DNA of 35,522 nt, taken from the NCBI GenBank assembly GCA_015272205.1, contig JACYMB010000261.1, forward strand, positions 1 through 35,522. The letters run 5' to 3'. The stretch comes from Synechococcales cyanobacterium T60_A2020_003. GTDB taxonomy: Bacteria > Cyanobacteriota > Cyanobacteriia > RECH01. The notes under the pieces were generated by a model, which saw nothing but the letters and a program-made list of their open reading frames with translations, was not told the DNA's origin and did not search any database. The position numbers were made by a program, and so were the translations under genes. Of this stretch, positions 7,669 through 16,916 are shown piece by piece. How positions within the stretch are numbered: position 1 is the stretch's first letter; each line of letters begins with the position of its first letter.

Positions 7669-7702
7669 AGTACCCTTGTATTTGTCTGAGTACAAGTGTA
7701 TT
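7669..7702 (+). promoter_or_regulatory. Pair of LexA-like boxes upstream of recA
   Basis: AGTACCCTTGTATT (7669-7682) and AGTACAAGTGTATT (7689-7702) start exactly 20 bases apart, i.e. on the same face of the helix. Each matches the cyanobacterial LexA box RGTAC-N3-D-GTWCB except for T in place of the penultimate C. A possible promoter overlaps the second box (TTGTCT at 7682-7687 and TATTTA at 7704-7709, 16-base spacing). The pair lies about 240 bases upstream of recA within the 515-base gene-free stretch 7428-7942; nothing else is recognised in that stretch. A role in recA control is inference. Confidence 0.35.
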
Positions 7703-7942
7703 GTATTTATACGGTTCACTTCGCGCAAGCATGATTATTCGGCTCCGGCAATCTGTCCTAGACTGGGTGAAGGACTCAGCATAAACGCTATGGATAGAGG
7801 CTGGCGATCGCTCTAAATTCTATATTTCCGCAACGCTCCTGGTCTGCTGAGACAATAGCAGGCATGGGTTACGCAAATTCCCAGGTTACGGTGGCTGGCG
7901 TTTCGTGTAAATCTGTAAGTTTCAAAAGGTTTTGAGGTGCCC

Positions 7943-9019
7943 ATGGCTAAGAGCAGCAACGAAAGTTCTGAAAAGATGAAAGCCCTGAATATGGTGCTGA
8001 CCCAAATCGATCGCACCTTTGGGAAGGGCAGTATTGTGCGGTTGGGCGATGCGCCCCGCATGAAGGTTGAAACGATTCCCAGCGGCGCACTCACCTTGGA
8101 TCTTGCCCTGGGTGGTGGTATTCCCAAGGGGCGGATCATTGAAATCTACGGCCCAGAAAGTTCGGGTAAAACGACAGTTGCCCTCCATGCGATCGCCGAA
8201 GTCCAAAAATCCGGTGGAATTGCCGCCTTTGTAGATGCTGAACACGCCCTTGACCCCACCTATGCAGGTGCGTTGGGGGTTGATATTGAGAATTTGCTCG
8301 TGTCTCAGCCCGACACTGGGGAAGCCGGATTGGAAATTGTGGATCAACTGGTGCGGTCTACGGCGATTGATCTCGTCGTTGTGGATTCGGTTGCCGCGCT
8401 GGTTCCCCGTGCCGAAATTGAAGGGGAAATGGGCGATACCCACGTCGGCTTGCAGGCTCGTTTGATGAGCCAAGCCCTGCGGAAGATTACCGGAAATATT
8501 GGTAAAACTGGATGTAGCGTCATCTTTTTGAACCAGCTTCGTCAAAAAATTGGCGTCACCTACGGCAACCCTGAGACCACCACAGGCGGAAATGCGCTGA
8601 AGTTCTACGCGTCGGTACGGATGGACATTCGCCGAATTCAAACGCTGAAGAAGGGAACGGAAGAGTATGGCATTCGCGCCAAGGTGAAAGTCGCCAAAAA
8701 TAAGGTGGCTCCGCCCTTCCGGATTGCCGAGTTTGACATCATCTTTGGCAAAGGGATTTCGAGTTATGGTTGCTTGATGGACTTGGCCGAGGAAACGGGA
8801 ATCGTGACTCGTCGTGGCGCGTGGTACAGCTACAACGGCGATAACATTGCCCAGGGTCGCGATAACGCCATTAAGTACATGGAAGAAAAGCCCGAATTTG
8901 CCCAGGAAATTGATCGCCTCGTGCGTGAAAAGCTGGAAATGGGGGCGATGGTTTCCGCCAATTCGATTGCGCCCAGTGATGCTGAAGACGAGGAGATTGA
9001 GGAACTGGATGATGAGTAA
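7943..9019 (+). CDS. recA: Recombinase RecA
   Basis: The predicted protein has 358 residues and is complete. The Walker A motif GPESSGKT is near 65-72, the Walker B region [11 protein letters not shown] near 138-148, the DNA-binding loop 1 [11 protein letters not shown] just after it, and loop 2 [23 protein letters not shown] near 195-215. The C-terminal tail is very acidic ([13 protein letters not shown]), as in other RecA proteins. RecA coats single-stranded DNA, catalyses strand exchange and stimulates LexA self-cleavage. ATG at 7943 has GAGG 5 bases upstream; a GTG two codons earlier is also possible. LexA-like boxes lie upstream. No recX gene follows; rsmH is convergent downstream. Confidence 0.98.
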   Translation: MAKSSNESSEKMKALNMVLTQIDRTFGKGSIVRLGDAPRMKVETIPSGALTLDLALGGGIPKGRIIEIYGPESSGKTTVALHAIAEVQKSGGIAAFVDAEHALDPTYAGALGVDIENLLVSQPDTGEAGLEIVDQLVRSTAIDLVVVDSVAALVPRAEIEGEMGDTHVGLQARLMSQALRKITGNIGKTGCSVIFLNQLRQKIGVTYGNPETTTGGNALKFYASVRMDIRRIQTLKKGTEEYGIRAKVKVAKNKVAPPFRIAEFDIIFGKGISSYGCLMDLAEETGIVTRRGAWYSYNGDNIAQGRDNAIKYMEEKPEFAQEIDRLVREKLEMGAMVSANSIAPSDAEDEEIEELDDE

Positions 9020-9022
9020 TCT

Positions 9023-9056
9023 TAGTTTTGAATTTTGAGGTCTTAGTTTTGAGTTG
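9023..9056. repeat. Degenerate TTTTGAG-type repeats downstream of recA
   Basis: The stretch reads TTAGTTTTGAATTTTGAGG followed by TTAGTTTTGAGTTGAT, i.e. three to four imperfect copies of the same heptamer that forms the perfect array at 6008-6049. It occupies the short convergent gap between recA and rsmH and has no hairpin typical of a terminator. Confidence 0.6.
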
Positions 9057-9095
9057 ATGATGCGGGGGACAGCAGCGAGTTTAGGGCATGATTAG

Positions 9096-10088
9096 TTAGT
9101 GATCGGTTGCGATATCGTCATCTGTAATTCGCTCCGCCCAACGTAACTTTGCAGAGCGCGATCGCCCATTGTGTTCCATCTCTTCGGGAGTAGGCACGAT
9201 GGGCTTTTTCGTGAGCACCCGCAGCAGGGGATTTTCCCGCAGGGTGTGTTTCACGATCCGGTCTTCTAGGCTATGAAAGCTGATAATCCCTACCCGTCCG
9301 CCGGGTTTTAACCAGTGGGGCGCACGGTCTAGAAAGCGTTCCAGCACCTCCAATTCCCGATTCACTACAATGCGGAGAGCCTGAAAGGTGCGCGTGGCGG
9401 GATGGATGCGCCCGTAGCGGTAGCTTTTAGGCACGCTGTAGAAAATGACCTCCGCCAGTTCCGTAGTGGTCTCGAAGGGTCGCCGCTCGACAATGCGACG
9501 GGCGATCTTGCGCGACAGTCGTTCTTCGCCGTACTGATAAATGACGTTGGCGAGATCCTGCTCGTCCCAGGTATTCACAATCTCGGCGGCAGTCATGTCC
9601 TGCTGAGGATTCATCCGCATATCGAGGGGAGCGCTGAGCCGGAAGCTAAAGCCCCGATCGGGAATGTCGAACTGAGCAGAACTGACGCCCAAATCCGCAA
9701 TGATGCCATCAAAGCGGCGATCGCCCGGATCGAAATCAGCAAAATTGCCCTGCCAGATCTGGACGCGATCGCCATAGGGAGCCAGCTTTGCCTGAGCCGC
9801 CGCGATCGCCTGGGGATCTTGATCAATCCCGGTCAGGGTAAGATGGGGGGCGGCCTCCAAAATTAGAGCGCTGTGGCCTCCACCCCCCAAGGTGGCATCC
9901 AGGTAATCGCCCCCCTCGCGGATCGCCAATCCCTCGACAATTTCTGTGGCTAGCACAGGCACATGGACAAAGTCCGGTGCGTCAGAGGGCTGAGGTGAGG
10001 TGGTCTTGCTCTCCTGAGAGGCAGCGATCGCTAAATCAGACGATGGGGTTGGCTCTGTCACTCGATCTCGCTTGTCGTTATTATTCAT
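9096..10088 (-). CDS. rsmH: 16S rRNA (cytosine(1402)-N(4))-methyltransferase
   Basis: The predicted protein has 330 residues. A variable 40-residue N-terminal extension precedes the conserved [13 protein letters not shown] and the SAM-binding motif [12 protein letters not shown] (about 62-73). The signature [14 protein letters not shown], the D-x-R-M-N segment [27 protein letters not shown] and the C-terminal [18 protein letters not shown] follow. It N4-methylates C1402 of 16S rRNA in the decoding centre. ATG at 10088 has GAGGG upstream; an in-frame TTG at 10100 would add four residues. It is not next to a dcw cell-division cluster here. It is divergent from the MltA gene, with an 18-base gap, so the two genes must share or overlap their promoters. 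Confidence 0.95.
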   Translation of the reverse strand: MNNNDKRDRVTEPTPSSDLAIAASQESKTTSPQPSDAPDFVHVPVLATEIVEGLAIREGGDYLDATLGGGGHSALILEAAPHLTLTGIDQDPQAIAAAQAKLAPYGDRVQIWQGNFADFDPGDRRFDGIIADLGVSSAQFDIPDRGFSFRLSAPLDMRMNPQQDMTAAEIVNTWDEQDLANVIYQYGEERLSRKIARRIVERRPFETTTELAEVIFYSVPKSYRYGRIHPATRTFQALRIVVNRELEVLERFLDRAPHWLKPGGRVGIISFHSLEDRIVKHTLRENPLLRVLTKKPIVPTPEEMEHNGRSRSAKLRWAERITDDDIATDH

Positions 10089-10106
10089 TCGCACCCTCAA
10101 CTTAGC

Positions 10107-11288
10107 ATGATCAGACCGTTTGCTTCCCTAGGGCTTAGCCTGGGTCTTGCGTTCAGTAGTCTGGTAATCCCACTGCCATCCGCACGGGCATCCGATCTAC
10201 CGCTGCGATCAGTATCTTTGAGTGACCTTTCGCCAGAGGAACAAGCCCGGTTTGGATTGGACGATCGCCTCTGGGGAACCGCGAGCGATCGCCAAGCATT
10301 ATTAACGGCAATCAACTATTCGCTGAATTACCTCACCACGGACAAAGCCAGCGAGGCCTACGCCAACTATCCAGTGCAGGGCATCACGCGCGATCGCGTT
10401 CGGCGGAGTCTGGAACGCTTCCGAGATCTCGTACAAACCAGTGCGTCGGCGGCAGACCTGCAAGCGGCGATCCTACGGGAATTTGAACTGTATGAATCCG
10501 TGGGCAATGATGGCTTAGGAACCGTACATTTCACAGGCTATTTTGAACCCATCTATGCCGCCAGTCGCGTACCAACCGCAGACTACCGCTATCCCCTCTA
10601 TCGTCGTCCACCCACGCTGGAACAATGGACAGACCCGCACCCCACCCGCATCCAACTCGAAGGGACAGACGGCTTGCAGGGTAGCCAAGGCCCCTTGCGA
10701 GGACTGGAACTGGTGTGGTTGCGCGATCGCCTCGAAGCTTTTCTTGTCCAAGTCCAAGGTTCAGCCCGTCTGCAACTGACCGACGGCACGATGATGAGCG
10801 TTTCCTATCACGGACGCACCAATTATGACTACACCAGCCTGGGGCGGGAGTTAGTCAACGCCGGAATTTATACCCTGGACGAATTAACCTTGCCCCTCGT
10901 CATTCAATATTTCAAAGACCATCCCGAGGCGTTGAGTACCTATATCCCTCGGAATAATCGGTTTGTATTTTTCCGCGAAACCGACGGCGGTGCGCCCAAC
11001 GGAACCCTGGAATTTCCAGTCACAGCGGAACGCACCGTCGCCACGGATAAAGCCATTATGCCGATGGGAGCCTTGGCGATTATTCATCTGGATCTCCCCA
11101 TCGTCGCCGCTGACGCCAGCCTGGAAACTCGTCCGGTGAGTCGGTTTGTGCTGAACCAAGACACGGGTGGGGCGATTCAAGGGCCGGGCCGGGTAGATCT
11201 CTTTATGGGTACAGGCTCCATCGCAGGCGATCGCGCCGGACTTATGAACAGCGACGGACAACTCTATTTTCTGTTGCTCAAGGAGTAA
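10107..11288 (+). CDS. mltA: MltA-domain murein lytic transglycosylase with 3D domain
   Basis: The predicted protein has 393 residues. A signal peptide is visible ([28 protein letters not shown], cleavage near 28); there is no lipobox cysteine, so it is probably a periplasmic, non-lipoprotein form. The MltA domain includes [15 protein letters not shown] (about 140-155), a central insert, and [15 protein letters not shown] near 215. The C-terminal 3D domain carries three aspartate-containing signatures in [20 protein letters not shown] (about 348-367), which holds the catalytic aspartate in this family. It would cleave peptidoglycan between MurNAc and GlcNAc, forming 1,6-anhydro products. It is divergent from rsmH. 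All domain markers are present, so it should be active. Confidence 0.92.
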   Translation: MIRPFASLGLSLGLAFSSLVIPLPSARASDLPLRSVSLSDLSPEEQARFGLDDRLWGTASDRQALLTAINYSLNYLTTDKASEAYANYPVQGITRDRVRRSLERFRDLVQTSASAADLQAAILREFELYESVGNDGLGTVHFTGYFEPIYAASRVPTADYRYPLYRRPPTLEQWTDPHPTRIQLEGTDGLQGSQGPLRGLELVWLRDRLEAFLVQVQGSARLQLTDGTMMSVSYHGRTNYDYTSLGRELVNAGIYTLDELTLPLVIQYFKDHPEALSTYIPRNNRFVFFRETDGGAPNGTLEFPVTAERTVATDKAIMPMGALAIIHLDLPIVAADASLETRPVSRFVLNQDTGGAIQGPGRVDLFMGTGSIAGDRAGLMNSDGQLYFLLLKE

Positions 11289-11408
11289 GGAGAGTGAGTG
11301 GGATGAGGGAACCGTTGAGTGAGTGACCTGTAGGAGAGTGAGCGGACTGTAGGAGTGGGTGGATTGGAGCAACGTTGAGTAAGCAAATTTGGGCGATCAA
11401 TCAAACCT

Positions 11409-11612
11409 TTAGCGGCGACGCACAAGACGAGTAGAGATCGATCGCACGGGTCGGTAGGTTCTCAAGGATAGGAGCGATCGCCGTAATCGAAACCGTCGCC
11501 GTGGCCGGAAGCCGATGTAGGCATCCGGGTTATCGATGAACGAGTGGTACGCGATCGCAAACGTGACCCCAAAAGCGACGTATTCCAACAAATGTTGCAT
11601 CCAGTGCGGCAT
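11409..11612 (-). CDS. Possible small arginine-rich membrane protein
   Basis: The predicted protein has 67 residues from ATG 11612. The upstream sequence on the coding strand, AAGGTG, could serve as a ribosome binding site. The first half (HLLEYVAFGVTFAIAYHSFID) is hydrophobic enough for one membrane segment. The second half is a run of arginines with serines (FRPRRRFRLRRSLLSLRTYR and further). The frame is open upstream to 11681, but the ATG at 11612 fits better. No family is recognised and the arginine-rich tail might be a coincidence of the local sequence. The rest of the stretch 11289-11961 holds only degenerate GAGTGAGTG-like repeats (about 11289-11365) and no other gene I can support. 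Confidence 0.35.
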   Translation of the reverse strand: MPHWMQHLLEYVAFGVTFAIAYHSFIDNPDAYIGFRPRRRFRLRRSLLSLRTYRPVRSISTRLVRRR

Positions 11613-11961
11613 AAGACACCTTAACCTAACGTGCGTTTTCTGCGTACTGTTAGCCTGCCCGATTCCTAGGGGTAACCTCAACAGCGATCGCCCCTACTTA
11701 CACAGTCTTTACGAAATGAAAATGACCGAATTTTGCGAACTTCTACGGAGACACGGCAATCCTGATGGAGACATCCTACACTGCAATATCGGATTGGAAA
11801 GATGCGCGACTCTGCGGAGACCACGACTTCACGCTCCAATACACAGATCAAATCGATGGGGCGATCGCGGTAACAAATCTCAATTTTGTGGGGTCACCTA
11901 TTCCCAAAACGATTGAATCGAACTGACAGGATTCTTGCTCCGCAGGTCATACCGATGGGTA

Positions 11962-13215
11962 TTATGGGGCTGTCCTCGACGCAGCGTTCCCCACTTTGGT
12001 CTGCGCCTCCCACACCCAGGCATCTTCCTCTGGGGACGCCATGGGATTCCCATGTTCGGCGCAGGCACGCCAAACGGCCATGGCCTCCGGTTGCCCTTGG
12101 GCATCCATCGCCTGAGCCAAGAGACAAATGCTAGCCCCCGGATCCTCGACCTCCGAGATGTTCGCAATATCAACCGCGCGACGGAGATAGCCCTCTGCTT
12201 CTGCCCATCGCTCCTGCTCTAGCCGCGCCCATCCCAGGTTCGTTGCAATGCCGTAGCGAATCTCGACATCAACGGTTTCATCCTCAATGAGGGGTTCCAT
12301 CGGGAGCAAAAGCTGCACGGCTCGTTCGGGCTGATCGGTAAGGATGTAAAGCCGCGCCAAGGGCGGATACGCCTCTAAAAATCCGGCTTGAGTGGCTAAC
12401 TGGTATTCCATCATTGCTTCCTCCAGTTGTCCTAGATCCTCATACAGTCGCCCTAGGTGGAAGCGAGTGCGGGCGTTACTCGGATCAGGCTGGAGCGATC
12501 GCGTATAGCGGGCGATCGCCATTGAAAAATTGCCCTCTTTCCAAAGTTGCAACCCAAGATTGTCGTAGATTCGGCTCAACTGGGGTAGCAGCGCATAGAA
12601 CGTCATCAATGCAATTAAGAGAACAAGTGCAAGGGCAAACTTCACCTCATGCCACCAGTGCTTTGACAGTCCCAATCGGGAAAGTCCATGTTCTAAGGTT
12701 TCTCGTCCTGCTCGCGTCAATGCGCCGCCCGCCGCCAGCGTCATCAAACTGGGCGTCAAAAACATGAAGAAACTCGCGACATCCGGTTTCTGGCTGAGAA
12801 AGCGCATTCCTAACGCCACCAAAATGCTGACACTGGCTGTCAAACAGGCCATCGTCAGCGCACTCCACAACCAATCCAATCGCTCTAGAGGATGGGGCGG
12901 TCGCTGGAATCGCCACCACCAAGCGGTATCCGCAGGTTCAAGACTTTCGCACCAGGCTTCTAAATCCCCGTACTGGGCGATCGCTGCCGCGTGGGATCGC
13001 AACCGTTCGTCTAAATCCAACACTTGGTGTAACGTGGCCGATGGGATGTAGGTGCCCGATTGCTGAGCCAGAACCGACCGTAAGGTATTCCGCGCCGATA
13101 AAACCTCTAGAATTTCGGCTTCAGTATAGGTTGGAGCGATCGCCTCTAACTGCTGAAGGGCGATCGCATAGGTGCGAAGCGATTGCTCAATAGGCGAAAG
13201 CTGGGGTTTTTGCAT
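11962..13215 (-). CDS. Membrane-anchored TPR protein
   Basis: The predicted protein has 417 residues. A soluble helical N-terminal region of about 105 residues is followed by hydrophobic segments near 107-131, 140-157 and 190-210. A TPR array lies from about 215 to 390: IYDNLGLQLWKEGNFSMAIARYTRSLQPDP, then TRFHLGRLYEDLGQLEEAMMEYQLATQAG and later units. TPRs mediate protein contacts; no partner is evident. ATG at 13215 (MQKPQLSPIEQS) was chosen over GTG at 13239. It follows pcyA on the same strand, 74 bases downstream, so the two may be co-transcribed. Nothing in the sequence indicates an enzymatic activity. Confidence 0.75.
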   Translation of the reverse strand: MQKPQLSPIEQSLRTYAIALQQLEAIAPTYTEAEILEVLSARNTLRSVLAQQSGTYIPSATLHQVLDLDERLRSHAAAIAQYGDLEAWCESLEPADTAWWWRFQRPPHPLERLDWLWSALTMACLTASVSILVALGMRFLSQKPDVASFFMFLTPSLMTLAAGGALTRAGRETLEHGLSRLGLSKHWWHEVKFALALVLLIALMTFYALLPQLSRIYDNLGLQLWKEGNFSMAIARYTRSLQPDPSNARTRFHLGRLYEDLGQLEEAMMEYQLATQAGFLEAYPPLARLYILTDQPERAVQLLLPMEPLIEDETVDVEIRYGIATNLGWARLEQERWAEAEGYLRRAVDIANISEVEDPGASICLLAQAMDAQGQPEAMAVWRACAEHGNPMASPEEDAWVWEAQTKVGNAASRTAP

Positions 13216-13289
13216 ATTGAGGTGTGCCCATCTGATCACGTTATCATTAGGCTCTATCCTACGTTGAAGGCTCTATCCCAACCAGTATC

Positions 13290-14054
13290 CTAGTTAGGCA
13301 TATCAAATAAAACCGTGGTCATGTAGCGCTCTGCCCAGGCATCCCCAAACGCTTTTTCCAGTACCCGCCGCGTCTTGTCGTTTTCTTGCTGCCGCATACA
13401 ATAGTGTCGCTGCCCCGCTAGGATGGCATCGAGCTTTTCAGGCGTCGGCGGTGTGGCGATCGCCATCTGACAGTGAATCGTCAACACGGCTCGCACATGA
13501 TCCAAAAACTGCTGTTCCTCATCCGGACTACTCGGACGCACAAACAGGCAAAACTCCGAGAAAATCTCCCCCCAAATAGGTAAATCTCTAGGCTGGGAAA
13601 AGGAGGTAGGGGCTAACCGTCGCATCGCAGTCGTATAGGCATCGGGCAAGGGTCGAGAACCGGGTGCCGCCACGCCGCTAAGAACTGGCGCACTCACGGG
13701 AGACAAGTCTACAATTGCCGCACTGATTTGGCCCCGCCCCCCCACCAAATCAGCTCCAAACATCGGCAGGTCATACTCCGGGCGGGGAAACATCACGCAG
13801 TGCAGGATATCCAGCGATTGCCCGACTTTTGCCAGTTCCAAATGCAGTTTCCGAAATTGGGGGGTTTGATAGCAGCAGTTTTCAATCACCAATCGCTCTC
13901 CTTCCAACCGCCCTTCCACATACCCCAAATCCTCAGGAAGTTGATAAGGCGACAGATCAAGGTGGGTCTTCCATACCTCTTCAATAGCAATACCCAAATT
14001 GCGAATCAGGGGATGCTGCTGTTCTCGCAACGCGGACGATTGAGACGATGTCAT
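13290..14054 (-). CDS. pcyA: Phycocyanobilin:ferredoxin oxidoreductase
   Basis: The predicted protein has 254 residues, full length for the ferredoxin-dependent bilin reductase PcyA. PcyA reduces biliverdin IXalpha in a four-electron reaction to phycocyanobilin, the chromophore of phycobiliproteins and phytochromes. The active-site signature is intact: glutamate in [11 protein letters not shown] (E73), histidine in [16 protein letters not shown] (H85) and aspartate in MFGADLVGG (D102). These correspond, with an offset of three, to the Glu76/His88/Asp105 residues known from Synechocystis PcyA. Downstream, [14 protein letters not shown] and the C-terminal [22 protein letters not shown] are also typical. 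It supports a phycobilisome-bearing organism, consistent with the nblA genes at 18.2-18.7 kb. Confidence 0.96.
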   Translation of the reverse strand: MTSSQSSALREQQHPLIRNLGIAIEEVWKTHLDLSPYQLPEDLGYVEGRLEGERLVIENCCYQTPQFRKLHLELAKVGQSLDILHCVMFPRPEYDLPMFGADLVGGRGQISAAIVDLSPVSAPVLSGVAAPGSRPLPDAYTTAMRRLAPTSFSQPRDLPIWGEIFSEFCLFVRPSSPDEEQQFLDHVRAVLTIHCQMAIATPPTPEKLDAILAGQRHYCMRQQENDKTRRVLEKAFGDAWAERYMTTVLFDMPN

Positions 14055-14288
14055 AGTATTGAAAACCTTGTATAAAATTCCCTAGGCAACACCCGATGGC
14101 GCTTGGATGTCCCTATTTCTATCGTGTCATGATTGGGGATCAATGCCTATTGCAACGAAATGTAATACGATCCAATTCGGAACGAACGCGATAGGCTAGG
14201 AATACATCAGGCTTGCCTCTCGATCCAATCGATAGGAAATGGACGAAGTTCTCGATAGAATTTAGCGTTTGGCATTTCAGGGCAGATT

Positions 14289-15101
14289 ATGGCAGGGCAA
14301 ATATTGGGCGATCGCTACGAAGTGCAGCAACAACTCGGCAAAAAGTCTGGACGCTGGACGCTGCTCGCCCAGGATCTGACGGATGGTTCTCCCGTCATTC
14401 TCAAGCTCATTTTTATAGACGATGAGCTGAAACCCGATGATCTCCGCCTATTTAAGCGGGAGATTGAGATTTTGAAAGTCATCTCCCATCCATCTACGCC
14501 CCGCTATTTAGGGTATTTCGAAATCGAGTTGCCGATGGATGGCAAAGCTCTAGCCCTGGTTCAATCCTACGTTGAAGGTAAATCTATCGACAGTTTCTTG
14601 AAAGAAGGGCGCACCTTTAGTGAGCGAGAAGTGAAGCATATCGCCAAGGAACTGCTGAAAATCGTGGACTATCTCCACATGCAGGAACCGCCCATTATCC
14701 ATCGAGATATTAAGCCCAGCAACGTGCTCCTTGCCTCCCAGCCCGATCGAGACGCGGTTCGTGTGTGCCTGGTCGATTTTGGATCCGTCAAGTCTCTCAC
14801 GAATCCAGAAGCAACATCGCTGACGCTAGTCGGCACTCAGGGCTATATGTCACCCGAGCAAATGGGAGGTCGCACGGTACAAGCGTCGGATCTGTATAGT
14901 TTAGGGGTAACGCTCATTACCGCATTGACGGGGTTAGAGCCGACCGATCTGCCCATGCGCGGTATGCGGTTTGATTTTGGGGAAATTGCGACGGTGAGTG
15001 ATCCCTTTGCCCAGTGGCTCAAACAAATGATTCAACCGGGCCTCGATCGGCGTTTTACCGATGCTCAGGAAGCTCTAACACAGTTGCGATCGATTCTATA
15101 G
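14289..15101 (+). CDS. Ser/Thr protein kinase, kinase domain only
   Basis: The predicted protein has 270 residues and is a bare eukaryotic-type kinase domain without a membrane segment or extension. The ATP lysine is K39 (VILKLIF), the catalytic loop HRDIKPSN spans 138-145 (D140), the metal motif DFG spans 163-165, and the activation segment ends in SPE at 188-190. The glycine-rich loop is degenerate: LGKKSGRWTLLAQD replaces the usual G-x-G-x-x-G, an arrangement I recall from a cyanobacterial kinase subgroup. All catalytic residues are present, so activity is likely. The substrate is unknown. The ATG is preceded by AGGGCAG. It lies 261 bases upstream of a second kinase on the same strand. Confidence 0.9.
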   Translation: MAGQILGDRYEVQQQLGKKSGRWTLLAQDLTDGSPVILKLIFIDDELKPDDLRLFKREIEILKVISHPSTPRYLGYFEIELPMDGKALALVQSYVEGKSIDSFLKEGRTFSEREVKHIAKELLKIVDYLHMQEPPIIHRDIKPSNVLLASQPDRDAVRVCLVDFGSVKSLTNPEATSLTLVGTQGYMSPEQMGGRTVQASDLYSLGVTLITALTGLEPTDLPMRGMRFDFGEIATVSDPFAQWLKQMIQPGLDRRFTDAQEALTQLRSIL

Positions 15102-15255
15102 CGCGGCTTAATGTCCTGAGGCAGCGATCGCCGTCTAGTATTTTCCTAAAAATTTAGGGAACCCTAGGAAGTAGGCCGAAGAGTGTAGTGGAGCCTCACT
15201 AGGATAACAGTACATCAGGGTGAACCTTTATGCGACGACACCGCATGGGCAGCAC

Positions 15256-15284
15256 GGCAACATCCGTACATCGTGGATGTTGCC
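15256..15284 (+). other. Perfect 10-bp stem-loop in the leader of the second kinase gene
   Basis: GGCAACATCC (15256-15265) pairs exactly with GGATGTTGCC (15275-15284) around a 9-base loop, 79 bases before the second kinase start. No T-run follows, so it is not a standard terminator. It could be an RNA structure in the 5' untranslated region or a protein-binding palindrome; the sequence does not decide between these. Confidence 0.5.
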
Positions 15285-15362
15285 CAACTTCAACCCTGCT
15301 ATGTTAAAGCTAGTGTATAGATTCGGCGTCTCCTGCAGCCCGGTTTCACGAGCCTTTCACCT

Positions 15363-16904
15363 ATGACAGATGTAGATCCCAACCTCGGACGACGACTTTC
15401 AAATCGGTATGACCTAGTGAGCCTACTGGGTTACGGGTCGATGGGACGCGTGTATGAAGCACGGGATATGCTGTTGGGTGGAGTGCCCGTTGCCGTTAAA
15501 TTTTTATCCCAAACCCTGCTAAACAACCGCATGCGTCAGCGTTTTGAGCGAGAAGCGATGACGTGCGCCCTATTAGGACAGCGCAGCATTCACATCGTGC
15601 GCGTGACTGATTATGGGGTGAATGAAGACGAAATTCCCTATTACGTGATGGAATGCCTGAAGGGGCAAAACCTCAGTGAGATCGCGAGTCGTCAATCGCT
15701 CACCATTCCCCGCTTTTTGAGCCTCATTCGGCAGATTTGTTTAGGATTGCAATGCGCTCACCAGGGCATTCTGATTGAGCAAGAAGTCTGTCCGATTATC
15801 CATCGCGACATTAAACCGAGCAACATCTTGATTGTTCAGGATGAGAGCTTGGGGGAACTCGCCAAGATTTTAGACTTCGGTATCGCCAAACTGCTCCAGG
15901 AAGATGCGGGGGCAACCAACTGCTTTATGGGAACGCTTCCCTACTCCTCGCCAGAACAAATGGAGGGACGAGAGCTAGACCCCCGCTCGGACATCTATAG
16001 CCTGGGTATCATGATGTTCCAACTTTTAAGTGGCAAGATGCCACTCCACGTGGATACCCATACCTTTGGCGGATGGTACAAGGCTCACCATCATCAAATG
16101 CCTCGCTCCTTTCAATCCGTTAACGCCGATCTTAAGATTCCCAAGGTGCTCGAAAGCTTGATCATGAGCTGCCTTGAAAAATCACCGGGCGATCGCCCCC
16201 AAAGTGTCGTCGAAATCTTAAAAGCCCTAGAGCCCCTAGAACAGCGATTTGGAACCGGACGCCAGATTGGTCAACGCATTGGCGAAGCCCTCTCTAAGGT
16301 GCAAGTGACGCCCCACCAGCCCACTGACAGGATCAGCGGCTCAACAAAAGGGGTTTGTGCGCTAGCCACGTGGCCTAAAACAATGCCGATCGCAGATATT
16401 GTCTTTCCCAATTTAATCAAAACGGATGAGGGACACCAGGCGACCCTGTGGGTCATGCTGCCCCACGACGAAATTCAAAAACGGGCATCTTGCACTCGGT
16501 ACAATCAATTTCTATTTCTTGAAGCTCCCCATCCCATGATGCTGTGGTTAACCGTTCTCTATAGCACCCTGGCAGGACCCAAATGGATGCCGTCTTATCT
16601 GGATCTAAAGTCTCCCCAAGGACAGCAGATTGCCCGTGTGCTTTGCAATACTGGCGAGTACAAGATCTTGCTATTTTCTCAGGAAAATCCGAACCGCTGT
16701 GCAAGCATGCTCACGTCTACAATTGCGGATCCGCAGCGACGGCTAATGCAAGTGTGGATTTCGACCAGTCAACTGTCGAACACAACATCCCACGCATCGC
16801 TGAGCAAAAATATTTTGAAGGCTGAACTCGAAAAGCTAAAGCCCAAAGTCCTCATGAAACTAGAGTCCATCTACAACACAGTCGATCAAGATCTATCGGG
16901 CTAA
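15363..16904 (+). CDS. Ser/Thr protein kinase with C-terminal extension of unknown function
   Basis: The predicted protein has 513 residues. The kinase domain (about 15-290) is canonical: glycine loop LGYGSMGRVYEA at 22-33, K46 in VAVKFL, HRDIKPSN at 147-154, DFG at 171-173, SPE at 196-198, and SDIYSLGIMMFQLLSG in subdomain IX. Residues about 300-513 form a second soluble domain with no membrane helix and no motif I recognise. It contains hydrophobic strands such as ATLWVMLPHD, MLWLTVLYSTLAGP and KILLFSQENP, and a helical end, LKAELEKLKPKVLMKLESIYN. It is presumably cytoplasmic. A perfect hairpin precedes the gene. It is convergent with the universal stress protein gene, 12 bases away. Confidence 0.9.
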   Translation: MTDVDPNLGRRLSNRYDLVSLLGYGSMGRVYEARDMLLGGVPVAVKFLSQTLLNNRMRQRFEREAMTCALLGQRSIHIVRVTDYGVNEDEIPYYVMECLKGQNLSEIASRQSLTIPRFLSLIRQICLGLQCAHQGILIEQEVCPIIHRDIKPSNILIVQDESLGELAKILDFGIAKLLQEDAGATNCFMGTLPYSSPEQMEGRELDPRSDIYSLGIMMFQLLSGKMPLHVDTHTFGGWYKAHHHQMPRSFQSVNADLKIPKVLESLIMSCLEKSPGDRPQSVVEILKALEPLEQRFGTGRQIGQRIGEALSKVQVTPHQPTDRISGSTKGVCALATWPKTMPIADIVFPNLIKTDEGHQATLWVMLPHDEIQKRASCTRYNQFLFLEAPHPMMLWLTVLYSTLAGPKWMPSYLDLKSPQGQQIARVLCNTGEYKILLFSQENPNRCASMLTSTIADPQRRLMQVWISTSQLSNTTSHASLSKNILKAELEKLKPKVLMKLESIYNTVDQDLSG

Positions 16905-16916
16905 GGGTTGGGGCGC

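Noticed and set aside
11289-11365. GAGTGAGTG-like imperfect repeats after the MltA gene
   Set aside because: Units are irregular and short; not distinct enough from biased sequence to annotate as a repeat array.
11536-12222. Several plus-strand frames across the small Arg-rich gene and the 3' end of the TPR gene
   Set aside because: Antisense shadows or chance frames; no recognisable motif or ribosome binding site.
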